NCBI GenBank assembly: GCA_944327135.1
Contig: CALVGQ010000073.1
Location: 1-40,651 of the forward strand
Direction: 5' to 3'
DNA length: 40,651 bases
Source of the DNA: an uncultured Erysipelotrichaceae bacterium
Lineage (GTDB): Bacteria > Bacillota_I > Bacilli_A > Erysipelotrichales > Erysipelotrichaceae
The notes below the pieces were generated by a model. That model saw only the letters and a program-made list of their open reading frames with translations, was not told the origin of the DNA and searched no databases. Below, in pieces: positions 24,865 to 31,982 of this stretch. Positions within the stretch are counted from its first letter, which is position 1; each line of letters begins with the position of its first letter. The position numbers and the translations under genes are program-made.

Positions 24865-26604
24865 ATGAAAAGAACACATAACTGTGGTGAATTAAGAAAA
24901 GAAGACGCTGGGAAAAAAGTGACGTTAATTGGCTGGGTTGCCCGCCGCCGTAATTTAGGAAGCCTTGTCTTTCTTGATTTGCGTGATCGTGCCGGACTGA
25001 CCCAGGTGACTTTTGATGAACATCATGCGGAAATGGTCAAAGAGGTTCGTAATGAGTACATTTTGCAGGTCAGCGGGACCGTTGCCTTGAAGAAGGATCC
25101 TAATTGGAAGCTGGCTACGGGAGAAATTGAAGTGCAGGCTGAAACTGTCGCGATTATCAATACGGCGGAAACAACACCAATTCTGATTGCAAACGAAACA
25201 GATGCACTGGAAGATACCCGATTGAAATATCGCTATTTGGATTTGCGACGGGAAGCATTGCAGAAAAATCTGATGCTTCGTCATCAGGTCTGTATGATTA
25301 CTCGAAATTTCCTTTCAGAGCAGGGATTTGTTGAGGTAGAAACACCGATCCTGTGCAAATCAACTCCGGAAGGAGCCCGGGATTATCTGGTTCCAAGCCG
25401 TATTTTTAATGGAAAATTTTATGCTTTACCGCAGTCACCGCAGATTTATAAGCAGTTGCTGATGATTGGCGGCATGGAAAAATATTTTCAGATTGCCCGT
25501 TGTTTTCGGGATGAGGATCTGCGGGCAGATCGTCAGCCGGAGTTTACTCAGATTGATATTGAAATGAGCTTTGTTGAAGAAGAAGACGTCTGGGATGTAG
25601 TAGAGCAGCTGATGCGCAAGATTTTCAAAACGGTGAAGGGAATAGAATTAGATACCTTTGAACGGCTTTCTTACACGGAGTGCATGCGTCGTTTTGGCTC
25701 GGATAAGCCGGATACTCGATTTGAAATGGAATTGCAGTCGTTGAATTCGCTTTTCTGCAACACAGAGTTTACTGTTTTCAGCCGGATCCTGGAACAACAG
25801 GGGGAGATCAATGCAATTGTGGTCAAAGGGCAAGCCTCAAGATTCAGCCGAAAAGATCTAGATCATCTGACTGATTTTGTGAAAATTTATGGTGCAAAGG
25901 CATTATCATGGCTTAAATTCACACAAGGTGAGCTGACTGGTTCCATTGCCAAGGTGCTGAGCGATCAGGAAAAACAGGGCTTGATTGCCGAGCTGGATTT
26001 AAAAGAGCAGGATCTGGTTTTGATGGTGGCGGATCAGAAGAAAGTTTCCCAGGCTGCGATGGGGGCATTAAGAAATAAGCTAGGCCATGATCTTGGTCTG
26101 ATCGATCCGAATCGTTATCATTTTCTATGGGTAACCAATTTTCCGATGTTTGAATATTCCGAGCAGGAGCATCGATATGTTGCAGCACATCATCCGTTTA
26201 CCAGTCCGAACCTGGAAGACGTGGATAAGCTGTTTACAGATCAGGAACACTGTTTTAGTCGGGCCTATGATCTGGTACTGAATGGTTATGAGCTGCTGAG
26301 CGGTTCCATTCGAATTCATGACCAGCAGCTTCAGGCTAAGGTTTTTGAAGCAATTGGGATGACAATGGAAGAAGCCAAGGCCAAGTTTGGCTTTTTCCTG
26401 GAGGCGTTTAAATATGGCACTCCTCCGCATGGCGGAGTAGGGATCGGCTTGGAACGTCTGATCATGATCTTGGCCGGAACCGACAACATTCGCGATGTGG
26501 TGGCTTTTCCGAAAACTGCCAGTGCTTCGGATCTAATGTCGGAGGCGCCGAATACGGTGGATCAGAAACAACTCGATGAATTGGGAATCCAGCTTGCTAA
26601 ATAA
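24865..26604 (+). CDS. aspS: aspartyl-tRNA synthetase
   Basis: A class II synthetase of 579 residues, the bacterial form with an inserted GAD domain. The N-terminal OB fold contains GWVARRRNLGSLVFLDLRDR; motif 2 is FQIARCFRDEDLRADRQPEF with QIDIEMSF; motif 3 is GVGIGLERLIMILAG, followed by NIRDVVAFPKT. GAAGGAG precedes the ATG. Cotranscribed with hisS under T-box control. Whether it is discriminating or also charges tRNA-Asn cannot be read from this window. A terminator follows the stop. Confidence 0.96.
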   Translation: MKRTHNCGELRKEDAGKKVTLIGWVARRRNLGSLVFLDLRDRAGLTQVTFDEHHAEMVKEVRNEYILQVSGTVALKKDPNWKLATGEIEVQAETVAIINTAETTPILIANETDALEDTRLKYRYLDLRREALQKNLMLRHQVCMITRNFLSEQGFVEVETPILCKSTPEGARDYLVPSRIFNGKFYALPQSPQIYKQLLMIGGMEKYFQIARCFRDEDLRADRQPEFTQIDIEMSFVEEEDVWDVVEQLMRKIFKTVKGIELDTFERLSYTECMRRFGSDKPDTRFEMELQSLNSLFCNTEFTVFSRILEQQGEINAIVVKGQASRFSRKDLDHLTDFVKIYGAKALSWLKFTQGELTGSIAKVLSDQEKQGLIAELDLKEQDLVLMVADQKKVSQAAMGALRNKLGHDLGLIDPNRYHFLWVTNFPMFEYSEQEHRYVAAHHPFTSPNLEDVDKLFTDQEHCFSRAYDLVLNGYELLSGSIRIHDQQLQAKVFEAIGMTMEEAKAKFGFFLEAFKYGTPPHGGVGIGLERLIMILAGTDNIRDVVAFPKTASASDLMSEAPNTVDQKQLDELGIQLAK

Positions 26605-26631
26605 GAACTCTGATTGTATCAGAGTTTTTTT
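26605..26631 (+). terminator. terminator after aspS
   Basis: AACTCTGAT (26606-26614) pairs perfectly with ATCAGAGTT (26618-26626) around TGT, then a T run. Confidence 0.92.
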
Positions 26632-26733
26632 CAGAGGAAGAGTGAAGATGAGTTTTTTGACTTGAAAAAATGCGGTCTTATAAAATTTTCCTTTGATTTT
26701 TGTTTGTCAAGAATGCATTTTTAAAATGGACTA

Positions 26734-26742
26734 TGCTATACT
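26734..26742 (+). promoter_or_regulatory. 6S RNA promoter (extended -10)
   Basis: TGC-TATACT is an extended -10 box 7 nt before the predicted 5' end of 6S RNA. No good -35 is seen at the usual distance; a TTGTCA at 26704 is too far away. Confidence 0.65.
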
Positions 26743-26748
26743 AATAAT

Positions 26749-26908
26749 ACCCTGAAGGAACACATATGTTTCCTACATTTTGATATACGGGAGTTCGGAT
26801 GTTTTAACTTGGTGTTGAAGACCGGCTGCGTGTCGGGATCCTAAAAATTTAAACAGAACACCCACCTGAATTTATTCGGGAATAATATCAGCCTTCAGGG
26901 CCTTTTTT
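26749..26908 (+). ncRNA. ssrS: 6S RNA
   Basis: A structured RNA of about 160 nt that mimics an open promoter and binds RNA polymerase holoenzyme. The ends close with CCCTGAAGG (26750-26758) and CCTTCAGGG (26892-26900), a perfect 9-bp stem, followed by a U run. Near the 3' side, ACACCCACCTGAAT and then ATTCGGG form the small hairpin that also occurs at the same place in E. coli 6S (CAUUCACCUUGAA...). The middle has a large unpaired bubble between imperfect arms. The location directly after aspS is the same as one of the B. subtilis 6S genes. Exact ends are inferred. Confidence 0.85.
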
Positions 26909-27107
26909 ATGAAATTTTATCTTTTTGTTTGGCAGTTTATTTTCTGAAATTTCTCAGCGTGCTAATAAGACTTATTGTATTTCTTTCAGGATAAACAATT
27001 TTTTTGATTGAAAATAGAAAAGCAGAATGGCGATTCATTAGAATGCCGCAGTATTATGTGAAATCACAGAAAACCGGTTCGGGTAAGCTTTTTTGGGCAG
27101 CATGCAC

Positions 27108-27136
27108 TTGTAAAATCAAGAAAATAAAGGTAGAAT
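27108..27136 (+). promoter_or_regulatory. yneF promoter
   Basis: TTGTAA (27108-27113), 17-bp spacer, TAGAAT (27131-27136). The 190 bp between this and 6S RNA hold nothing else I can identify. Confidence 0.7.
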
Positions 27137-27164
27137 AAAATAGTCAAAGATAGGTGGTGTTACA

Positions 27165-27377
27165 GTGGATATTTTTTGGACATCAATCGCAAGTTTGATC
27201 GTTGGCCTGATTATTGGTGGCGCGCTTGGGTTTTACTTTACTCGCAGACAGTTCGAGAAACAGCTGAAAGAAAACCCACCCGTTAATGAGAAAATGATTC
27301 GAGCCATGTTCATGCAGATGGGCCGTAAGCCTTCTGAAGCTCAGATACGTCAGATCATGAAGTCAATGGGACAATAA
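27165..27377 (+). CDS. yneF: YneF family (UPF0154) small membrane protein
   Basis: A 70-residue protein with one N-terminal membrane helix (about 5-26, glycine-rich: LIVGLIIGGALGFYFTRR) and a cytoplasmic tail. The segment NEKMIRAMFMQMGRKPSEAQ and the final IRQIMKSMGQ are the hallmark of the UPF0154/YneF family of unknown function. The GTG start at 27165 follows GGTGGTG. Single gene with promoter and terminator. Confidence 0.92.
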   Translation: MDIFWTSIASLIVGLIIGGALGFYFTRRQFEKQLKENPPVNEKMIRAMFMQMGRKPSEAQIRQIMKSMGQ

Positions 27378-27398
27378 AGCACAGGCGACTGTGTTTTT
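27376..27398 (+). terminator. terminator after yneF
   Basis: CACAG (27380-27384) pairs with CTGTG (27389-27393) around GCGA; flanking A and T extend the stem. It is short but directly follows the stop. Confidence 0.65.
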
Positions 27399-27413
27399 AT
27401 TTTAAAAAGAAAC

Positions 27414-28145
27414 ATGAAAAAATGGCTTCAATGGACTGCCAGAATTCTGGGCTGTCTGGCAGGATTGGGATTATGTCTGCTTTTAACAGTAGGATTTTTA
27501 GGATATCGGCGCTATCGGATAGCTATAGAAGCCACTCCTTTGTCGGCGCTGATTTTGACAATTACAGAACAAGAAGAATATGTCCCTTATGAAGAAATCA
27601 GTCCCTGGTTTGTACAGGCACTGACGGCAGTGGAGGATCGGCGTTTTTTTCAGCGGGAGGGGATCGATTGGATTGCCCTTGTACGCGCTGCGATCGTGAA
27701 TATCTTCAGTGGAGAGATTCGTGAAGGAGGCAGCACCCTTGGTCAACAGCTGGCCAAAAATTTATATTTTAGCTTTGAAACTTCGCTGACAAGGAAAGTG
27801 GCTGAACTTTTTGTCATGCGGGATCTGGAGCAGCAATTAAGCAAAGAAGAGCTTTTTGCCTTGTATGCGAATGTCATTTATTACGGTGATGGCTATACCG
27901 GAATCGCGCAAGCTAGTCAGGGATATTTTAAAAAGCAGCCGAAAGCACTGACGCTGGCTGAAGCCAGTTTGTTGGCGGGCCTTCCGCAGGCTCCCAGCCG
28001 TTATCAGCTAAGCAGTGGAGCGACTTTGGCAATTCAACGTCAGAAAATCGTGCTTCAGGCAATGATTCGCTGTAACATGATCAATGAAGAAGAAAGCCGT
28101 CTGGCATTGGCTTGGAGCGAAAAAATTTACGCCAATGAGGAATGA
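27414..28145 (+). CDS. monofunctional peptidoglycan transglycosylase (GT51)
   Basis: A 243-residue membrane-anchored glycosyltransferase that polymerises lipid II into glycan strands. One N-terminal helix (about 8-28) precedes the GT51 domain. Seen are EDRRFFQREGIDW with catalytic Glu74, REGGSTLGQQLAKNLYF (about 103-119), and the later KVAELFVMRDLEQQLSKEE and ASLLAGLPQAPSRY. No transpeptidase domain follows, so it is monofunctional (MtgA/SgtB-like). The ribosome site is weak (AAAAAGAAAC) and the gene lies close behind the yneF terminator, so its promoter is unclear. Confidence 0.93.
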   Translation: MKKWLQWTARILGCLAGLGLCLLLTVGFLGYRRYRIAIEATPLSALILTITEQEEYVPYEEISPWFVQALTAVEDRRFFQREGIDWIALVRAAIVNIFSGEIREGGSTLGQQLAKNLYFSFETSLTRKVAELFVMRDLEQQLSKEELFALYANVIYYGDGYTGIAQASQGYFKKQPKALTLAEASLLAGLPQAPSRYQLSSGATLAIQRQKIVLQAMIRCNMINEEESRLALAWSEKIYANEE

Positions 28146-28177
28146 AAAGAGATAAAAAAGGAAAAAGGATAAATGAA

Positions 28178-29053
28178 ATGGACATCATGGCACTGGAAAC
28201 TCTGAAGAACTATGCATTAACGAGGGAGCAGGAACGTCTCTGGGTGGAGATCGTTCGTTTTCTGCGTGCCATGTATCAACCTCAGGAACTCCTTATAAAG
28301 GAAGAGGGGCCATGGCGTGTTCAAATTGATTTTTATGATCATGAAACAAAACTTGGATCATTAGGAATGACGGATCAAAAATGGGGAATGCGCTTTCCCT
28401 GGAATAAAGAAAATCGAAATCAGGAAATCATGGATCGCTTTAAAAAGCAGACGACTGAGAAAAATGGCTTAGTCTGGCAATGCAACCCGAGCATTGAAGA
28501 GTGGTATGAGGTGAGAGCTCATCTGCTGGCAAGCTTTCCACCCGCGACAGCAGGATTGACATTAAAAAAAGTTTCGTGGAAACATCGAAAGAAAGAATTT
28601 GAGTATCTGCGGATGCTGCCGGATGATGAAACTGGATTCATGAATGCTTATCCTCGTGCTGCAAAAGAGCGTCAGGATGAGGTAATTCGAACCCTTCTGG
28701 ATTATTCGAAAGGTGAAAATCTTCCATTGGGTTATGTTGCAGAAACCACTTTTTTCTTATGGCTGAATACGCAGATCATCGGAGTATTCAGGGTTCGCCA
28801 CTCTTTGAATGAAGCTCTTCGAAATGGAGCAGGACATATTGGTTATGGCATTGCCTTGGCATTTCGAGGCATGGGGTATGGAACGCAAGGACTGGCATTG
28901 ACCATTCAGGAGGCCCGAAAGATTGTTTCGGATCCGGAATTGTATCTTTCTGTTCATAAGGATAATCCAGATTCGTTGAAAGTTCAGCAGAAAAATGGAG
29001 CACTGATCGATCATGAAGATGAAAAAGAATATTATACGCGGATCGCGATTTAA
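28178..29053 (+). CDS. GNAT family N-acetyltransferase with extra N-terminal domain
   Basis: A 291-residue protein. The first 120 residues (containing RVQIDFYDHETKLGSLG) resemble nothing I can name. The second half is a GNAT acetyltransferase: LPLGYVAETTFFLWL..IIGVFRVRH as the central strands, and RGMGYGTQGLALTI as the acetyl-CoA binding motif, ending with a SVHKDNPDSLKVQQKNGA segment. The substrate is unknown. The ATG at 28178 has AGGA eight bases upstream; an in-frame ATG at 28142 overlaps the transglycosylase stop (ATGA) but has no site of its own. Either start is possible. Confidence 0.82.
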   Translation: MDIMALETLKNYALTREQERLWVEIVRFLRAMYQPQELLIKEEGPWRVQIDFYDHETKLGSLGMTDQKWGMRFPWNKENRNQEIMDRFKKQTTEKNGLVWQCNPSIEEWYEVRAHLLASFPPATAGLTLKKVSWKHRKKEFEYLRMLPDDETGFMNAYPRAAKERQDEVIRTLLDYSKGENLPLGYVAETTFFLWLNTQIIGVFRVRHSLNEALRNGAGHIGYGIALAFRGMGYGTQGLALTIQEARKIVSDPELYLSVHKDNPDSLKVQQKNGALIDHEDEKEYYTRIAI

Positions 29054-29261
29054 ATCGATGTTAAGAAAAGTAGCATATGGCCTTTCGGTAGTGTTTTTTG
29101 CGGGGATGCTGTTTCGTGGAGGGATCTGGCTTTTTTCTTGCTGGTTAGAAGAATGGATCACCGATTCATTTCTGTTAGGAAGTCTTGTCATCCTTTGGAC
29201 TTTTTTTGTCGTTCCGCTTGGTTCGATCATGTTGTCTGAAATGCTTTTTCGTCAAAAATAA
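29013..29261 (+). CDS. small two-helix membrane protein, unknown function
   Basis: An 82-residue frame with a basic N-terminus and two hydrophobic segments (about 22-45 and 54-75), ending FRQK. I recognise no family. Support comes from the composition and from the terminator that starts exactly at its stop. The start is uncertain: ATG 29013 overlaps the GNAT gene by 41 nt and has GGAG 12 nt upstream, while ATG 29058 lies 4 nt after the GNAT stop without a visible site (67 residues). Confidence 0.55.
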   Translation: MKMKKNIIRGSRFKSMLRKVAYGLSVVFFAGMLFRGGIWLFSCWLEEWITDSFLLGSLVILWTFFVVPLGSIMLSEMLFRQK

Positions 29262-29282
29262 AAAGGCCTTGCGGCCTTTTTA
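29260..29282. terminator. bidirectional terminator between small membrane gene and plsY
   Basis: AAAAGGCC (29261-29268) pairs with GGCCTTTT (29273-29280) around TTGC. A runs on one side and T runs on the other serve both strands. The stops of both convergent genes lie in the hairpin. Confidence 0.88.
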
Positions 29283-29924
29283 CATCCAGGTAATTTTTTT
29301 CTCTTCTCCTTTGCGAATCCGTTCGATATTTGCACGATGGCGCCAGACAACAAAGACCCATAAAAGAGCGACACTGGCAAAAACAGAGAGACTTTCACTG
29401 AAAAAATAGGCAGTTATTGTCGCTACTCCCAGAGATCCTATGCTGGAAAGCGAAACCATTTTGCTGAAATAGAGGAGAACAAAAAAGCTGATTAGCGGAA
29501 CGATGGCCATCCAGAAAAAATGATGGGTGACAAACAGGCTGATTGCGATCAGATAACCAAAGCAGGTTGCGACAGCTTTACCGCCTTTAAAATGAGCAAA
29601 AATGGGAAAGCAATGTCCGATGCAGCAGAGCATGCCGGCATAGATGCTGGCTTCTGGGACATACCAACGGCAAAGCACAACAGTAAAAAACGCTTTTAAA
29701 GCATCCAGAAGAATGACAATCACACCGGCCTTTTTTCCTAAAACACGGCCGGCATTTGTTCCGCCAAGATTTCCAGAGCCATAGTTGCGGATATCTGTTT
29801 TGTAAAAAACTTTTCCGATGACCAGGGCCCAGGGAATCGAGCCGAACAGGTAGGCCAGCACCAAGGCGGCATAAAAAGCAATATAGTCACTGAAAATAAT
29901 CAGTGTACTGAGTATTTTTAACAT
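29280..29924 (-). CDS. plsY: glycerol-3-phosphate acyltransferase PlsY
   Basis: PlsY transfers acyl groups from acyl-phosphate to glycerol 3-phosphate, the first step of phospholipid synthesis in most Gram-positives. The protein has 214 residues and about five to seven membrane segments. Conserved: GSGNLGGTNAGRVLG (about 48-62), GHCFPIFAHFKGGKAVAT (about 103-120) and HRANIERIRKGEE near the C-terminus. On the minus strand AAGGAGTGG precedes the ATG at 29924. It is divergent from parE, the same arrangement as in Bacillus. Confidence 0.96.
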   Translation of the reverse strand: MLKILSTLIIFSDYIAFYAALVLAYLFGSIPWALVIGKVFYKTDIRNYGSGNLGGTNAGRVLGKKAGVIVILLDALKAFFTVVLCRWYVPEASIYAGMLCCIGHCFPIFAHFKGGKAVATCFGYLIAISLFVTHHFFWMAIVPLISFFVLLYFSKMVSLSSIGSLGVATITAYFFSESLSVFASVALLWVFVVWRHRANIERIRKGEEKKITWM

Positions 29925-29950
29925 GTTTTGACCACTCCTTGTCTTTAGCT

Positions 29951-29959
29951 ATTCTAGCA
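29951..29959 (-). promoter_or_regulatory. plsY promoter candidate (extended -10)
   Basis: Read on the minus strand the sequence is TGC-TAGAAT, an extended -10 box, about 27 nt before the plsY start. A -35 is not clear. On the plus strand TATAAT (30001-30006) may serve parE in the same way. Confidence 0.45.
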
Positions 29960-30047
29960 TAAAGACGAAGAATCAACTAGGAAATGTTGATGAAATTGAG
30001 TATAATAAATAAGAATTTGTTTCAAAATGAGTCAGGAAAGGAGTTGT

Positions 30048-31982
30048 ATGGGGATCCCTGAAATTATGGCAAAACAACATTATGATGAAACCAGCATTCA
30101 GATCCTGGAAGGATTGGAAGCGGTACGGAAGCGTCCGGGGATGTATATTGGATCGACGGATAGCCGCGGCCTGCATCATTTAATTTGGGAAATTGTTGAT
30201 AATGCGATTGATGAAGCGTTAAACGGCTTTGGAAATAAAATTACCATTACTTTAAAGAAGGATGGCTCCTGCGTGGTGGAGGATGAAGGACGTGGGATGC
30301 CAGTAGGAATGCATGCCAGCGGAGTATCGGCCCTGCAGGTGATTTTTACGGTGCTTCATGCCGGCGGAAAGTTCAGTGCCGAGGGGGGATATAAAACTTC
30401 GGGCGGCTTGCATGGAGTCGGAGCTTCGGTGGTCAACGCATTAAGCAGCTGGCTGGAAGTCACAGTGTGTACGGGCGGACAAATGTATCGGATGCGGTTT
30501 GAGGATGGCGGCAAGAAAATCGGAAAACTGGAGTTGCTTGGAAAATCTGGAAAAACGGGAAGCCGCGTTCAATTTCAGCCTGATCCGCAGATTTTTTCAA
30601 TCCATGAGTTTAATTTGAGTCAGGTTTTGGAACGAGCCCGAGAGAGCGCCTTTCTTTTAAAAGGAATCACCATGATTGTGATCGATGAGCGAGTTGGCCG
30701 CAAAGAACAATTTCATTATGAAGATGGGCTGAAAGCCTTTTTGGAATATCTTCATGAGGACCGGACGGTTTTGCATCCGCCGGTCACATTTAGCGGAAAA
30801 GTTCAGGAAATCGCAGTGGAATGTGCCTTTCAATATACGGATGATTATCAGGAAAATACTTATAGCTTTGTGAATCTGGTTCGGACCAAGGATGGCGGGA
30901 CCCATGAAATCGGGTTTAAAACGGCATTGACGAAGTGCTTTAATGAAATTGCGAGAAAATATGGACTGTTAAAAGAAAAAGATAAAAATTTTGAAGGTAG
31001 TGACGTGCGTGAAGGCTTGACTTCGATCATTTCGGTCAGCATTCCGGAAAATCTATTGCAATTTGAAGGGCAGACCAAAGGAAAATTGGGGACGGCCGAA
31101 GCCAAGTCAGCAGTAGACAGCGTGGTCAGTGAAAAGCTGTCCTTCTTCTTAGAAGAAAATAAAGAGCTGGCCTTGTCATTGATCAAGAAGATGCAGAAAG
31201 CTTCTTTGGCTAGAGAAGCGGCTAGAAAAGCTCGTGAAGAAGCCAGAAAAGGGAAAAAATCCGGAAAAAGTGAAAAAGTACTTTCGGGAAAGCTCGCTCC
31301 GGCGCAATCCAAGGACAGCTCTAAAAAAGAAATTTTCCTGGTGGAAGGAGATTCTGCCGGGGGCAGCGCTAAGCAAGGAAGGGACAGCCGATATCAGGCG
31401 ATCCTACCTTTGCGAGGAAAAGTGTTGAACACGGAAAAATGCTCCATAGCGGATATTGAAAAAAATGAAGAACTGAATACCGTCATTCATGCGCTAGGAG
31501 CAGGAGTGGGGGCAAATTTTGATGCGAAAGATTCAAATTATGATAAGGTCATCATCATGACCGATGCGGACACGGATGGAGCACATATTCAGACTTTGCT
31601 TTTGACATTCTTTTATCGGTATATGCGGCCGCTGATCGAAGCAGGGATGGTTTATATCGCTTTGCCTCCGCTGTACAAGGTCTCGCGCGGGAAAGAAGTG
31701 CAGTACGCTTTTGATGATGAAGAACTGGAAGCCTTAAAAAAGAAAATGGGAAAAGTGGAGATCCAACGGTATAAAGGATTGGGCGAAATGAATGCCAGTC
31801 AGCTTTGGGAAACGACGATGAATCCGGAAACGCGGACGATGATTCGGGTAACGATCGAGGATGGTGTTTTAGCGGAGCGGCGGGTTTCGGTTTTGATGGG
31901 AGATAAAGCCAATATCCGTCGGGAATGGATTGAAGAAAATGTAGCATTTACATTGGAAGATGAGTTTAAGGGGAATGCGTGA
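30048..31982 (+). CDS. parE: DNA topoisomerase IV subunit B
   Basis: The ATPase subunit of topoisomerase IV, which decatenates replicated chromosomes. A GHKL ATPase domain (EIVDNAIDEAL; HGVGASVVNAL) is followed by a transducer domain and a TOPRIM domain with EGDSAGGSAKQGRDSRYQA and the metal site DADTDGAHI. The protein has 644 residues from the ATG at 30048, where AAAGGAG (30037-30043) lies 4 nt upstream; ATG 30066 gives the family-like MAKQHYDE start but lacks a site, and ATG 30027 is also in frame. An Arg/Lys-rich insert (ARKAREEARKGKKSGKSEK, near 395-415) precedes the TOPRIM part. Assigned ParE rather than GyrB by the plsY-parE-parC context. Confidence 0.93.
   Translation: MGIPEIMAKQHYDETSIQILEGLEAVRKRPGMYIGSTDSRGLHHLIWEIVDNAIDEALNGFGNKITITLKKDGSCVVEDEGRGMPVGMHASGVSALQVIFTVLHAGGKFSAEGGYKTSGGLHGVGASVVNALSSWLEVTVCTGGQMYRMRFEDGGKKIGKLELLGKSGKTGSRVQFQPDPQIFSIHEFNLSQVLERARESAFLLKGITMIVIDERVGRKEQFHYEDGLKAFLEYLHEDRTVLHPPVTFSGKVQEIAVECAFQYTDDYQENTYSFVNLVRTKDGGTHEIGFKTALTKCFNEIARKYGLLKEKDKNFEGSDVREGLTSIISVSIPENLLQFEGQTKGKLGTAEAKSAVDSVVSEKLSFFLEENKELALSLIKKMQKASLAREAARKAREEARKGKKSGKSEKVLSGKLAPAQSKDSSKKEIFLVEGDSAGGSAKQGRDSRYQAILPLRGKVLNTEKCSIADIEKNEELNTVIHALGAGVGANFDAKDSNYDKVIIMTDADTDGAHIQTLLLTFFYRYMRPLIEAGMVYIALPPLYKVSRGKEVQYAFDDEELEALKKKMGKVEIQRYKGLGEMNASQLWETTMNPETRTMIRVTIEDGVLAERRVSVLMGDKANIRREWIEENVAFTLEDEFKGNA

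Noticed and set aside
29185-29409. 74-codon plus-strand ORF over the plsY end
   Set aside because: It runs through the bidirectional terminator and antisense to plsY.
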